In this document: in pieces, positions 1 through 9,454 of the stretch | How the letters are laid out: the number at the start of each line of letters is the position of its first letter | Position numbering within the stretch: position 1 is the stretch's first letter | Origin: Bacillus sp. BGMRC 2118 | GTDB lineage: Bacteria > Bacillota > Bacilli > Bacillales > SA4 | Assembly (NCBI GenBank): GCA_008364785.1 | Contig: VTTJ01000005.1 | Coordinates: forward strand, 124,001-188,000 | Direction of reading: 5' to 3' | DNA: 64,000 nt | Made by a program: the position numbers and the translations under genes | The notes under the pieces: model-generated | What the model was told of the DNA's origin: nothing | The model's input: only the letters and a program-made list of their open reading frames with translations | The model's database searches: none

Positions 1-436
1 CTTCCAGCTTATCTAAAATCTTCTGCAAGGGTTTGGGATATAGTGATGCATTTACAGTTGACTTAGACTGGGTATCCTTGATTAATGATTTTAATTCACT
101 AATTTCCTTTAACAGATCGACGTCATTCTTTTGTGTTAATGATTTAACGAGAGGCGCAATGTCCTCGAACTTGGACGAATCTTTTATAAGTGGAATATTT
201 ACAGGTGCCGTGCGTTCTCTTTCTTTTATAGTTGGTTCTTTTTGAATCGGTTCTTTCTCAAATGGAGACGGATCAACGGCTGCCATTACTTCAATATTTT
301 TTTTCGTGAAGAAACCAAAGAAACCACCTGTATGGACAACCTTTGAGTTTAAGATTACAGCGTCCTTTCCTAAGTCAGCTCTAACTTTTTTCATAACTTC
401 AGGCATGGAAGGTGCAACATACTTTTTTACTTTCAA
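1..436 (-). CDS. flhF: Flagellar SRP-like GTPase FlhF, N-terminal part (cut by window edge)
   Basis: About 145 N-terminal codons are present; the gene runs off the left edge, so the SRP54-type GTPase domain is outside the window. The visible part starts KVKKYVAPSMPEVMKKVRAD and contains DAVILNSK, which matches the N-terminal B domain of FlhF, followed by a charged, low-complexity linker. The start is TTG at 436-434, overlapping the flhA stop codon, with a GGTGGTGA ribosome site 7 nt upstream inside flhA. FlhF helps place the flagellar basal body at the membrane and normally precedes flhG in this operon. The assignment rests on the N-terminus and on position after flhA. Confidence 0.9.
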   Translation of the reverse strand, partial: MKVKKYVAPSMPEVMKKVRADLGKDAVILNSKVVHTGGFFGFFTKKNIEVMAAVDPSPFEKEPIQKEPTIKERERTAPVNIPLIKDSSKFEDIAPLVKSLTQKNDVDLLKEISELKSLIKDTQSKSTVNASLYPKPLQKILDKLE

Positions 437-2469
437 TCTATATTCACCACCCCAACACTTTGCACTTCAACATTCGCTTCTAATTCGTTGTATGATAAGA
501 CCGGTACATTTGGTAAATATCTCTCAATTAATTGCTTGACATACATACGAACGGCAGGAGAGCAAAGGATAATTGATTGCTGTTCTTGCAATGACAACTG
601 TTCAACAAGACTTGCCACTGACGAAATAATCGCTTGAGAGACATTTGGATCTAAGGCTAAGTAATTTCCGTGTTCGGTTTGTTGAACACCTTCTGCTATC
701 GCCTTTTCAACTTTCCCTGACACTGTCACTACTCTTAAGACATCCCCTTCGCTAACAAATTGTGAAGTAATCTGCCTCGCAAGTGCTTGTCTTACATACT
801 CCGTTAATATATCCGTGTCTGTTGTCATCTTTCCAAAGTCCGCTAATGTTTCAAATATAACTGGTAAGTTTCTTATTGAAACCTTTTCTCTTAATAGCTT
901 ACCCAATACTTTCTGAACTTCTCCTATTGATAAAGGATTTGGTGTGACCTCTTCCACTAAGATTGGATATGCTTCCTTGATATGGTCCACAAGCTGTTTC
1001 GTTTCTTGTCTACCAAGTAACTCATGGGCATTTGATTTAAGTATTTCTGTTATGTGAGTTGAAACGACTGATGGTGGGTCGACAACTGTATACCCAAACA
1101 TTTCTGCTTGTTCTTTCGTCTCGTCGGTAATCCATTTCGCAGGTAAACCAAATGATGGTTCAATTGTATCTATTCCTTGTACAACGTCATCATCCATACC
1201 TGGACTCATCGCTAAGTAGTGGTCCAGCAGAAGCTCACCCCTTGCTATTTCATTACCCTTTATTTTTAATCGATATTCATTAGGTTGTAGCTGGATATTA
1301 TCTCTTATACGAACAACTGGTATGACAATTCCTAATTCAATCGCTAATTGTCTACGAATCATGACAACACGGTCTAATAAGTCCCCGCCCTGATTGGTAT
1401 CTGCCAGTGGAATAAGTCCATATCCAAATTCAAACTCTATCGGATCAACATTCAAGAGATTGACGACACTTTCAGGACTCTTCATTTCGTCTGTCTCAAT
1501 TTGTTCCTCAAGTTCCTCTAGTTCCATTTCATCTGGTTGTTTTGGCTTGCCTAGCATATATCCACCAAATCCTAATAAGCCTGCAAGCGGAATGGTAAGC
1601 AGATCGTTTAAAGGTGTAAATAAACCTAATAAAAAGATCGTTGCACCTGCCACATATAGCATTTTGGGGAAGGCGAATAATTGCGTTGTAATATCTTGAC
1701 TTAAATTTCCGTCAGATGCTGCACGTGTAACAATAAGCCCTGTAGCAGTTGACGTCATTAAGGCAGGTATTTGTGAAACTAACCCATCACCGACCGATAA
1801 AATCATAAAACGATTTGCAGATTCACCAATGCTCATATCCATTTGTAGCATTCCAATTACAATCCCAACTAAAATATTGATGATTGTAATAATGATACCC
1901 GCAATGGCATCTCCTTTTACGAATTTACTAGCACCATCCATTGCTCCATAAAAGTCTGCTTCACGACCAACTTTTTCTCTTCTTGCTGTCGCATCTTTCT
2001 CTGAAATCAAACCCGCATTTAAATCTGCATCTATTGCCATTTGTTTACCCGGCATAGCATCCAATGTAAAACGTGCAGCAACTTCAGATACACGCTCTGA
2101 ACCCTTTGTGATTACCATAAATTGGATAATAATTAAGATTAAGAAGATAACAAAACCTACGAGTACATTTCCTCCAACCACGAAATTACCAAACGTATGA
2201 ACAACATTCCCTGCATCTCCATGACTTAAGATAGCTCTGGTTGTAGAGACATTTAATCCAAGTCGAAATAATGTCAATACGAGTATAAGTGAAGGAAATA
2301 CGGATAGCTGAAGTGGCTCTGTCATATTCATAGAAGTTAACAAAACCACTAGAGCAAGGGAAATATTAATCATAATTAAAATATCTAATAATAGACCTGG
2401 CAGTGGTAAAATTAACATCATAATAATTAAGACGACACCAACAATTACGGGTAAGTCTCTAGCTCTCAC
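433..2469 (-). CDS. flhA: Flagellar export gate protein FlhA
   Basis: 678 aa, the usual family length. FlhA forms the nonameric ring of the flagellar type III export gate. The N-terminal half has about eight hydrophobic segments and the conserved FHIPEP-family loop (RVSEVAARFTLDAMPGKQM, about residues 130-150). The C-terminal half is the soluble docking domain for chaperone-substrate complexes. I chose the GTG at 2469 because AGGAG lies 8 nt upstream and the protein then begins VRARDLPV, like B. subtilis FlhA; a GTG nine bases earlier overlaps the ribosome site. The gene lies between flhB and flhF in the fla/che operon, and its stop overlaps the flhF start. Confidence 0.97.
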   Translation of the reverse strand: MRARDLPVIVGVVLIIMMLILPLPGLLLDILIMINISLALVVLLTSMNMTEPLQLSVFPSLILVLTLFRLGLNVSTTRAILSHGDAGNVVHTFGNFVVGGNVLVGFVIFLILIIIQFMVITKGSERVSEVAARFTLDAMPGKQMAIDADLNAGLISEKDATARREKVGREADFYGAMDGASKFVKGDAIAGIIITIINILVGIVIGMLQMDMSIGESANRFMILSVGDGLVSQIPALMTSTATGLIVTRAASDGNLSQDITTQLFAFPKMLYVAGATIFLLGLFTPLNDLLTIPLAGLLGFGGYMLGKPKQPDEMELEELEEQIETDEMKSPESVVNLLNVDPIEFEFGYGLIPLADTNQGGDLLDRVVMIRRQLAIELGIVIPVVRIRDNIQLQPNEYRLKIKGNEIARGELLLDHYLAMSPGMDDDVVQGIDTIEPSFGLPAKWITDETKEQAEMFGYTVVDPPSVVSTHITEILKSNAHELLGRQETKQLVDHIKEAYPILVEEVTPNPLSIGEVQKVLGKLLREKVSIRNLPVIFETLADFGKMTTDTDILTEYVRQALARQITSQFVSEGDVLRVVTVSGKVEKAIAEGVQQTEHGNYLALDPNVSQAIISSVASLVEQLSLQEQQSIILCSPAVRMYVKQLIERYLPNVPVLSYNELEANVEVQSVGVVNID

Positions 2470-2493
2470 ATTAAACACTCCTAACCTACTGCG

Positions 2494-3576
2494 TTAGACT
2501 TTATGCTTTAATCGATACACATAAGCTAAAATCTCCGCTACAGCTTTAAAAAATTCTTCAGGAATCGCATCCCCAATCTCTGTCTGCTCGTATAGAGCTC
2601 TTGCTAGAGGACGATTTTCTATAGTCGGTATATCATGATTATTTGCAATAGAACGTATTTTTAATGCAATATAATCGACACCACTTCCTACGACATACGG
2701 TGTATCCATTTTTTCTTCGTCATATTTTAATGCAACGGCATAATGTGTTGGATTGGTAATTATGACATCAGCTTTAGGGATATCCTGCATCATACGAGAC
2801 ATCGCCATCTCTCGTTGCTTCTGCTTAATCTTCCCTTTAATAAAGGGATCTCCCTCTGTATTCTTATATTCATCCTTTATATCTTGTTTTGACATACGGA
2901 TATTTTTTTCGAAATCAAATTTTTGGTAAGCGTAATCAAATACTGCTAACAGTAATAATGTAATTGTGGCAGCAAACCCCATCTTCATGACCAATTTTGC
3001 TAAGAACAGCAATGACTCTTCCAGGTCTGTTTGTGATAGACGCATAATTCCATCCCAATCTCCCCAAAGGACGATAAAGGTTACTAATCCCACTAAGCTA
3101 ATTTTTAACGTTGACTTCAATAGTTCAACAATTGCCCTCATAGAGAAGATTCTTTTGGCACCCTTAATTGGATCTATTTTATCCAGTTTGAATTGAATGG
3201 ACTCCGTTGAAAATAAAAATCCAACCTGCATATAATTTGCAATCAATCCCCCTACCATAGCAACAAGCATGATGGGTGCTAGGATCATTGCTAATTCGGG
3301 CAGTAAGGTATGCAGTAATGTGAATACGTTTTTCTCAGTTAGCTCTATATGCATAAAATCTTCAAAACTACGGACTAAAATATCCATAATTTTGCCTAAA
3401 ATAAATCCTCCACTAAACCAAAAAAAAAGGAACACAAATAGGAGAAGGATGGCTGTATTTACATCCTGACTTTTCGCTACTTGCCCCTTTTTCCTGGATT
3501 CTTGGCGCTTTTTCGGAGTCGCCTTTTCTGTTTTTTCTCCGGCAAAGAATTGAAGATTCAGCGAATATCTATACAA
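2494..3576 (-). CDS. flhB: Flagellar export switch protein FlhB
   Basis: 360 aa. FlhB has four membrane segments in its first 210 residues and a cytoplasmic C-terminal domain that cleaves itself at NPTH, seen here in TNPTHYAVALKYDEE (about residue 275). Cleavage, read together with FliK, switches export from hook to filament subunits. The start is TTG with GGAGGGG about 8 nt upstream; that ribosome site is formed by the last codons of fliR, so the two genes are likely translationally coupled. A C-terminal-only paralogue of this protein is encoded at 29925-30215. Confidence 0.97.
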   Translation of the reverse strand: MYRYSLNLQFFAGEKTEKATPKKRQESRKKGQVAKSQDVNTAILLLFVFLFFWFSGGFILGKIMDILVRSFEDFMHIELTEKNVFTLLHTLLPELAMILAPIMLVAMVGGLIANYMQVGFLFSTESIQFKLDKIDPIKGAKRIFSMRAIVELLKSTLKISLVGLVTFIVLWGDWDGIMRLSQTDLEESLLFLAKLVMKMGFAATITLLLLAVFDYAYQKFDFEKNIRMSKQDIKDEYKNTEGDPFIKGKIKQKQREMAMSRMMQDIPKADVIITNPTHYAVALKYDEEKMDTPYVVGSGVDYIALKIRSIANNHDIPTIENRPLARALYEQTEIGDAIPEEFFKAVAEILAYVYRLKHKV

Positions 3577-3579
3577 TAT

Positions 3580-4356
3580 CTAAGCCCCTCCTATAATTTG
3601 CATTAACCCTCTCATTGCATATAATGCCTGTTCGAACAGATTACCTACGAGCATCAAGAATACAGACATTAATACGATTAACATGATAAATGCAGCACCA
3701 ATTTTCAATGGCATTCCAACGACAAATATGTTTAATTGTGGAACTGTTCGCGCCACAATACCTAGCGCAACGTCAATTAAAAATAAGGATCCAACTAGTG
3801 GCATTGACATTTGAAATGCTATAACAAACATTGAATTAAATGTTTTAACCATATGATTAAGAAGCTGTTCTTCACCAAACGGAACCCATAACTGATCTAA
3901 CGGAATAGTTTTGTAACTATAAAAGATACCGTCAATAAGCATATGATGTCCGTTTACTGATAATAAAAATAATAAAGATACTATGTATAAAAACTGGCCC
4001 ATTAATGGTGACTGAGCCCCTGTTTGGGGATCTACTACATTTGCTATTGCAAATCCCATTTGGAAGTCTATAAAACCGCCCGCACTTTGAATGGCTGACA
4101 TAATAATATAAGCTATGAGTCCAATAGATAAGCCAACTGCAATTTCTTTTAAGATAAGCAAAATATAAAATTCATCGAGCTGAAGTGATGGAATTTCTAC
4201 TGTATAATACATAATCCAAGATAAAAAAAACGCCATTCCAACCCGATGCATAGCTGGTATGGTACGGTAGGAGAAGATTGGGACTGTAACAAAAAATGAT
4301 GTGACCCGAACTAAAATTAATATAAATGCTGATATTTTAACTACAAATTCTTCCAT
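3580..4356 (-). CDS. fliR: Flagellar export apparatus protein FliR
   Basis: 258 aa and strongly hydrophobic, with about six membrane segments, as expected for FliR, the subunit that joins FliP and FliQ in the export gate core. The conserved loop GGFIDFQMGFAIANVVDP (about residues 91-108) is visible. It begins 4 nt after the fliQ stop and ends 3 nt before the flhB start. The ribosome site AGGTTAATCC is modest, consistent with coupling to fliQ translation. Confidence 0.96.
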   Translation of the reverse strand: MEEFVVKISAFILILVRVTSFFVTVPIFSYRTIPAMHRVGMAFFLSWIMYYTVEIPSLQLDEFYILLILKEIAVGLSIGLIAYIIMSAIQSAGGFIDFQMGFAIANVVDPQTGAQSPLMGQFLYIVSLLFLLSVNGHHMLIDGIFYSYKTIPLDQLWVPFGEEQLLNHMVKTFNSMFVIAFQMSMPLVGSLFLIDVALGIVARTVPQLNIFVVGMPLKIGAAFIMLIVLMSVFLMLVGNLFEQALYAMRGLMQIIGGA

Positions 4357-4360
4357 TGGA

Positions 4361-4630
4361 TTAACCTATATACTTATGTAAATTACTAAATATTTGATAA
4401 GTGAAACTTATCATTCGAGAAAGCATCCACGGCCCAAAGAAAATAATACCAACAAACACTGCTACTATTTTCGGAACAAAAGCTAATGTTTGCTCTTGGA
4501 TTTGTGTTGTTGCTTGAAAAATACTTACAAGTAGTCCAATACCCAGCGCTAAAAGTAATAGTGGTCCGCTTATCATGAGTACTGTATATATTGCTTGTTC
4601 AGCTGTTGAAATTACAAATTCTGAAGTCAA
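4361..4630 (-). CDS. fliQ: Flagellar export apparatus protein FliQ
   Basis: 89 aa with two membrane helices (about residues 15-38 and 50-75), the standard FliQ layout. The motif IFQATTQIQEQTLAFVPKI between the helices is typical. Start is TTG preceded by AGGAAGTGATTCGGT. It lies 56 nt after fliP, one of the larger gaps in this part of the operon. It forms part of the export pore with FliP and FliR. Confidence 0.96.
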   Translation of the reverse strand: MTSEFVISTAEQAIYTVLMISGPLLLLALGIGLLVSIFQATTQIQEQTLAFVPKIVAVFVGIIFFGPWMLSRMISFTYQIFSNLHKYIG

Positions 4631-4686
4631 ACCGAATCACTTCCTATAAATCACACTTTTTTTCAGATTCCATCCATTAGAAATGA

Positions 4687-5352
4687 TCAAAAACTGATAA
4701 GTAAAGACCTTACTACTAAGTACCATCCGTCTACTAAGACAAAAAGTAAAATTTTAAATGGTAATGAAATCATTACAGGAGGTAACATCATCATCCCCAT
4801 TGACATCAGAACACTTGCCACTACCATATCAATTACTAAAAAAGGGATAAATATCATAAACCCTATTTGAAAGGCTGTTTTCATCTCACTAATAGCAAAT
4901 GCTGGTACTAAGGCTGTTAGTGGTATATCTTCTACTGTTTTTGGCCTTTCTATTCCCGAATAACCTAAAAACAATGCTAAATCCTTTTGACGGGTGTGCT
5001 TACTCATGAATTCTTTCATTGGTAATGATGCCCGATCATACGCTTCCTCCAGGGATATTTCATTATTAAAGAGAGGTGTTAATGCTTGATCGTTAACCTC
5101 AGTAAAGGTTGGTGTCATAATAAAAAATGTCATAAATAGTGCTAACCCGATCACGACTTGGTTTGGTGGCATTTGCGGAGTACCAATCGAAGTTCGTACA
5201 AATGACAGGACAATCATTATCCTCGTGAAACTAGTCATTAATATTAATATACTAGGAGCCAAAGACAACACTGTCATGAGAAGAAGCAACTTTACAGACG
5301 TTGAAACATTTTCTGGATTATTAGTATTAAAAAACTCCATAAACTCATTCAT
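4687..5352 (-). CDS. fliP: Flagellar export apparatus protein FliP
   Basis: 221 aa. FliP is the pentameric core of the export pore. The family signature RTSIGTPQMPPNQVVIGLAL (about residues 53-72) and the C-terminal hydrophobic segments with MVVASVLMSMGMMMLPP are visible. The N-terminus MNEFMEFFNTNNPENVSTSV resembles other Bacillus FliP proteins. The ATGAATGA overlap with the end of fliO indicates translational coupling. Confidence 0.97.
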   Translation of the reverse strand: MNEFMEFFNTNNPENVSTSVKLLLLMTVLSLAPSILILMTSFTRIMIVLSFVRTSIGTPQMPPNQVVIGLALFMTFFIMTPTFTEVNDQALTPLFNNEISLEEAYDRASLPMKEFMSKHTRQKDLALFLGYSGIERPKTVEDIPLTALVPAFAISEMKTAFQIGFMIFIPFLVIDMVVASVLMSMGMMMLPPVMISLPFKILLFVLVDGWYLVVRSLLISF

Positions 5353-6058
5353 TGTCTTGATTCCCTTTCTTCTCTAGCTCCTTGAGAATATCTTTTCTTC
5401 CTTTTGATAGCTCCGACAATTGTTTTGTTAAATGTGTCTTAAAATCTTGATGTTCAGAGCGCTGATTCCCATTATAGCCTTTAATCTTCTCCACAATCTT
5501 ACTCAACAAGTCATTGGGTTGAAGCAATTGTTGGACCTCGTTCTGTTGAAACTTAAGTAATTGTTCAATTTCTTCTTCTGAGTCAATTTCCTTCAGTAAT
5601 TGTATATCTTCACCTACACCAACTACTAAAATTCGATTTCCTACTTTTACAAGCTGTACAGAACGATTTCCACCAAGGCTTGTACCACCAAGATTCATCA
5701 TGGTCTTTGTGGAAGTAAACGATTGATTCTTCTTTTTTATGAAACGGAGAGTTACATATAAAAGAGCAAGCACAAGAAGCAGCGAAAAAAGCAGATTAAT
5801 AAAATCAAAAGCGCCAAAATTCGTATCTGGTGTCTCAAGCTGCTCTTCATCAGTAAGTGGTGTTACTGGTTCTTCTGTCGCCTCATTCTTCTCTTCTGTT
5901 GTTGTCGATTTATCATTTGATTGTTCTTGTTCTTTTTTTAGTGAGTCAAATACACTAGCATTATCATCTGCTCCCGCCTGTACGTTTTCTGGTTGTACAA
6001 GCGGTATAAACAGACAACTCATCGATACTATCATGATTACACTTAGTTTACGTAGCAA
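5345..6058 (-). CDS. fliO: Flagellar export assembly factor FliO (FliZ in Bacillus)
   Basis: 237 aa from the TTG at 6058, chosen because AAGAGGTGG lies 6 nt upstream, while the earlier in-frame GTG at 6100 has no ribosome site. The protein opens with a signal-peptide-like stretch (LLRKLSVIMIVSMSCLFIPL), then a Thr/Glu-rich extracytoplasmic segment, one membrane helix (about residues 90-108), and a cytoplasmic domain with SLGGNRSVQLVKVGNRILVV, the FliO signature. It helps assemble FliP. It lies between cheY and fliP and overlaps fliP by 8 nt. Confidence 0.92.
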   Translation of the reverse strand: MLRKLSVIMIVSMSCLFIPLVQPENVQAGADDNASVFDSLKKEQEQSNDKSTTTEEKNEATEEPVTPLTDEEQLETPDTNFGAFDFINLLFSLLLVLALLYVTLRFIKKKNQSFTSTKTMMNLGGTSLGGNRSVQLVKVGNRILVVGVGEDIQLLKEIDSEEEIEQLLKFQQNEVQQLLQPNDLLSKIVEKIKGYNGNQRSEHQDFKTHLTKQLSELSKGRKDILKELEKKGNQDNE

Positions 6059-6103
6059 TTGCTGCCACCTCTTATTTTTGTTAGAGTTTCTAGCTTGCAC
6101 AGT

Positions 6104-6466
6104 TTAAGATAACGCTTTTCCAATCGCTTCAAGTACTCGGTCTGCCTGGAATGGTTTAACGATAAAGTCTTTTGCTCCTGCTTGAATTGCATCGATTACC
6201 ATTGCTTGTTGTCCCATTGCAGAACACATAATAACTTTTGCACTTGGATTTAATTTCTTTATTTCTTTTAATGCTGTAATTCCATCCATTTCTGGCATCG
6301 TAATATCCATTGTTACTAAATCAGGCTGGTGTTCTTTGTATTGTTCGACTGCTTGCATACCATCAGCCGCTTCACCTACGATTTCATATCCGTTCTTTGA
6401 TAAAATATCTTTAATCATCATTCTCATAAATGCTGCATCATCTACGATTAAAATCTTGTGTGCCAT
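6104..6466 (-). CDS. cheY: Chemotaxis response regulator CheY
   Basis: 120 aa, a single receiver domain. The acidic pocket (DD at 9-10), phospho-acceptor Asp54 in VTMDITMPEM, the switch Ser in CSAMGQQ and Lys in DFIVKPF are all present. CheY-P binds FliM/FliY at the motor; in Bacillus this favours counterclockwise rotation. The ribosome site is GGGGGATAAGG. Its place between fliY, which removes the phosphate, and fliO matches B. subtilis. Confidence 0.98.
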   Translation of the reverse strand: MAHKILIVDDAAFMRMMIKDILSKNGYEIVGEAADGMQAVEQYKEHQPDLVTMDITMPEMDGITALKEIKKLNPSAKVIMCSAMGQQAMVIDAIQAGAKDFIVKPFQADRVLEAIGKALS

Positions 6467-6486
6467 TGACCTTATCCCCCTACTAA

Positions 6487-7773
6487 TTAACGTAAATTTT
6501 TAATTCTGTCGCTTTGACTAATGATATCCGTAACTCGTACTCCAAAATTCTCATCAATTACTACAACTTCCCCTTTAGCGACTAGTTTGTTATTCACTAG
6601 TATGTCTACCGGTTCACCTGCCAGCTTGTCTAATTCCAAAATTGAACCTGATGAAAGTTCCAGAATCTCCTTAACAGAACGTTTCGTCCTACCTAATTCC
6701 ACTGTTACATGAAGTGGAATATCAAGAAGCATATCAAGATTCTTTGATTCTGCTCCAGGTAATGTAGTTGTTTCAAAGTTCGAAAATGCTGCAGGTTGTA
6801 CTTGTGGTTGGTACCCCGCTGGCATTCCTTGAGATGAAACAATTTGTTGCCCGTTTCCACCTTGGTATGAATTTTGATATTGCACTTGGTACATATCCTG
6901 TTGTGGCGCATAACCATGGTTCCCTTGGTGCTGAACGTATTGGTTGTTAGGCGGTGCTTGTTGTACCTGAGGTTGCTGGTATTGAACCTGGCTGCTCTCC
7001 TGCTGTATGGTTTGAGCACCTTGTGGTGCCGCAGCTTGATTGGAAGCTGGTGGAGACTGTACTTCCTGTTGTATTTCTGTACTTGGGTTTAACAATTCAT
7101 TAACTAAACTTTTTGCAAACGATAATGGTAATAGTTGCATGATATTTGAATCAATTAAATCACCAATTTTTAATTTAAAGGCAACCTGGACTAGTATATC
7201 TTCTTGGTTTGTGATCGATTCGCCACCTTCTCCAGCAGCTAAATCCATCATCTCAATACTAGGAGGCGAAATATCAACCTTCTTATTAAATATTGTGGAC
7301 ATTGATGTTGCAGCAGATCCCATCATCTGATTCATTGCTTCTTGTACTGCACTTAATTGAATTTCACCTAGTAAATCTTGTGGATTACGCCCATCACCAC
7401 CAAGCATTAAATCAGCAATTATTGCAGCATCACTCATTTGGATCACTAAAACGTTAGATCCTTTGAACCCGATTGTATAGCTTACTTGGATGGCCACATT
7501 CGGCTGTGGAAACTCATCCACTAATTCATTCCTAGGTATTACCGTTACTGTAGGTGTTGTAATATCAACCTTTTGATTTAGTAATGTTGATAATGCTGTA
7601 GCAGAGCTACCAAATGATATATTTCCTATTTCCCCTAATGCATCTTGTTCTAATAACGAAAGATACTCATCTTTAGGGGGATTATCATCGGAAGTATCAC
7701 CTAAATCACTATCATCACTTCCTCTTAATAGAGCATCAATCTCATCTTGAGATAGCATATCCTCACTCATCAT
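6487..7773 (-). CDS. fliY: Flagellar switch protein FliY (CheY-P phosphatase)
   Basis: 428 aa. Order: N-terminal EIDALL motif for CheY-P binding (residues 11-16), a CheC-type phosphatase domain with two active-site helices (LGEIGNISFGSSATALSTLL and LSAVQEAMNQMMGSAATSMS), a Gln/Pro/Tyr-rich linker of roughly 100 residues, and a C-terminal SpoA domain (LDIPLHVTVELGRTKRSVKE) that builds the C ring. The linker makes it about 50 residues longer than the 378-aa B. subtilis protein. It overlaps the 3' end of fliM by 11 nt and has a GGGGGGAGAAG ribosome site. Confidence 0.97.
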   Translation of the reverse strand: MMSEDMLSQDEIDALLRGSDDSDLGDTSDDNPPKDEYLSLLEQDALGEIGNISFGSSATALSTLLNQKVDITTPTVTVIPRNELVDEFPQPNVAIQVSYTIGFKGSNVLVIQMSDAAIIADLMLGGDGRNPQDLLGEIQLSAVQEAMNQMMGSAATSMSTIFNKKVDISPPSIEMMDLAAGEGGESITNQEDILVQVAFKLKIGDLIDSNIMQLLPLSFAKSLVNELLNPSTEIQQEVQSPPASNQAAAPQGAQTIQQESSQVQYQQPQVQQAPPNNQYVQHQGNHGYAPQQDMYQVQYQNSYQGGNGQQIVSSQGMPAGYQPQVQPAAFSNFETTTLPGAESKNLDMLLDIPLHVTVELGRTKRSVKEILELSSGSILELDKLAGEPVDILVNNKLVAKGEVVVIDENFGVRVTDIISQSDRIKNLR

Positions 7774-8764
7774 TATCTTCTCCCCCCTTAATTTCTTCCA
7801 TAACCTGAATAGCTACTTTTTTATTCAGTTTCCCTGGTTGTCCATAGAATTTTGGTTCATTTCCTACATTAATAGTTATTGGTTTAGAGATGCCTTGATC
7901 TAACTGTATGACATCACCAATTGCTAATTGTAAAAATTCCTGTATAGTCAAAGCAGATGTCCCCAACTGTGCAATAATCGGTAATTCTGCTGTTTTGATA
8001 CGCTTCTCTAGTAATGCAACCTCATGCGGTTCACGTTCCTTCTTTGTGTTCTGCATCCAATAATGAGCAGATAGCTTTGGCATAATTGGTTCTAACACTA
8101 CGTGAGGAATACATATATTTATCATTCCACTTGTATCACCAATCTGTGTATTTAATGAAATAACGACGACTGTATCGTTTGGTGAAAACATTTGTAGAAA
8201 TTGTGGATTGACTTCAAATTCAGTTAGGATTGGTTCAATATCTGCAATTGTAGCCCAAGCTTCTCGCAAGTTATCGACCGCATGTTCAAATAATTGTGAC
8301 ATGATCTTTGTTTCGATTTCAGTTAGATTTTCTACCTTATTTATACTTACTCCCCGTCCGCCTAACACACGGTCTAACATTGCATACGCAATATTCGGGT
8401 TGATTTCAATAATAATCCTTCCATCTAGCGGAGCGAGTTCAAATACGTTTAATATCGTCATTTTTGGTATGGATCTAATAAACTCCTCGTAAGGAATTTG
8501 ATCTGCTGAAGCCACATTAATTTGAATATACGTTCGTAATTTTGCTGAAAAGAATGTAGTTAATAGTCTTGAAAAGTTTTCATGTATTCTTGTTAAGCTT
8601 CTAATTTGGTCTTTTGAGAAACGAAGGGCTCTCTTAAAGTCATACGTTCTGACTTTTTTAGTTGACTCCTCTTTCTTGAGTTCGTCTGCATTCATTTCTC
8701 CAGTTGAGAGTGCCGAGAGAAGGGCATCTATTTCATTTTGTGATAAAACTTCTCCACCTGCCAA
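7763..8764 (-). CDS. fliM: Flagellar motor switch protein FliM
   Basis: 333 aa from a TTG start at 8764, so that the protein begins MAGGEVLSQNEIDALL, as in B. subtilis; AGGAGG lies 8 nt upstream, and the GTG at 8773 would overlap that site. The EIDALL motif binds CheY-P. The middle domain carries LGGRGVSI and the C-terminus is a SpoA domain (GTSALTIQEFLQLAIGDVIQ). FliM links FliG to the rest of the C ring and sets rotation direction. Confidence 0.97.
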   Translation of the reverse strand: MAGGEVLSQNEIDALLSALSTGEMNADELKKEESTKKVRTYDFKRALRFSKDQIRSLTRIHENFSRLLTTFFSAKLRTYIQINVASADQIPYEEFIRSIPKMTILNVFELAPLDGRIIIEINPNIAYAMLDRVLGGRGVSINKVENLTEIETKIMSQLFEHAVDNLREAWATIADIEPILTEFEVNPQFLQMFSPNDTVVVISLNTQIGDTSGMINICIPHVVLEPIMPKLSAHYWMQNTKKEREPHEVALLEKRIKTAELPIIAQLGTSALTIQEFLQLAIGDVIQLDQGISKPITINVGNEPKFYGQPGKLNKKVAIQVMEEIKGGEDNDE

Positions 8765-8803
8765 AAGCTTCACCTCCTCTTAACGTTTCCAATTTTTACG
8801 ATT

Positions 8804-9238
8804 TTATTGAAGTACGAATGAAGTTGTATATACTCTGACAACCTTACCTTCGTGCATCAATTCATTGAGTTCCGTTTTAATCACGTTTTCAAGATTTGTA
8901 ATACCTTCTTTACCCTTGAACTGCTCTGATGTCATCTCAGAAAGTTCTTGAATGATGATATTTTTAGTCTGAAACTCACGTTTTGCAAGCTCATCTTTAG
9001 CTTTAACATTTTCAGTTTGTACTTTAAATTGGATCTTTACGAATTCCCCATCTAAAAGGTTTGTAGTGATTTCCGGCACATCGACCGAGTATTCGACAAT
9101 TTCATCAATGGTTGGCTCTTTTACTTCTTCTTCTCCAGAATCATTGAATTTCATAATTAATACAACAGCTACTGCACCAATAAGTATGATTGTAACAATA
9201 ACAATTAACATCGTCATAAGCAGTTTGTTTTTCTTCAA
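8804..9238 (-). CDS. fliL: Flagellar basal body-associated protein FliL
   Basis: 144 aa. One N-terminal membrane helix (about residues 8-28) is followed by an extracytoplasmic domain ending in RVYTTSFVLQ, the usual FliL C-terminus. FliL forms a ring around the stator units. Start is TTG with GGAGGG about 9 nt upstream. It follows swrD by 2 nt. Confidence 0.94.
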   Translation of the reverse strand: MKKNKLLMTMLIVIVTIILIGAVAVVLIMKFNDSGEEEVKEPTIDEIVEYSVDVPEITTNLLDGEFVKIQFKVQTENVKAKDELAKREFQTKNIIIQELSEMTSEQFKGKEGITNLENVIKTELNELMHEGKVVRVYTTSFVLQ

Positions 9239-9240
9239 GA

Positions 9241-9453
9241 TTAGGAACCCTCCTTAGTAGTATTGATCCCAAGTATCGAAATTTGTCGATAGAAATCTTT
9301 CACTAAAAGAATAACATCATCTTCAGACTCTCGCACGACAATTTTTTTTCCATTCGTTAATGTAATGGTCGTGTCTGGAAATGATTGAACTTGTTCTATG
9401 TAAACTGCATTAAGACTAAAGCTTGTTCCGTTAAGTCGTGTAAGTTTAATCAA
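9241..9453 (-). CDS. swrD: Swarming/motor power protein SwrD (FlbD family)
   Basis: 70 aa, beginning MIKLTRLNGTSFSLNAVYIE, typical of the small FlbD/YlzI family. In B. subtilis SwrD raises flagellar power for swarming; its mechanism is not settled. The start is TTG at 9453, since no ATG precedes the conserved MIKLTRLNG. No ribosome site lies at normal spacing from this TTG; instead a hairpin and a four-codon reading frame sit immediately upstream (separate entry), so reinitiation is a possible mode of expression. Confidence 0.9.
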   Translation of the reverse strand: MIKLTRLNGTSFSLNAVYIEQVQSFPDTTITLTNGKKIVVRESEDDVILLVKDFYRQISILGINTTKEGS

Positions 9454-9454
9454 A

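Noticed and set aside
6705..7092. Overlapping ORFs in several frames inside fliY
   Set aside because: They arise from the Gln-rich low-complexity linker and have no ribosome sites.
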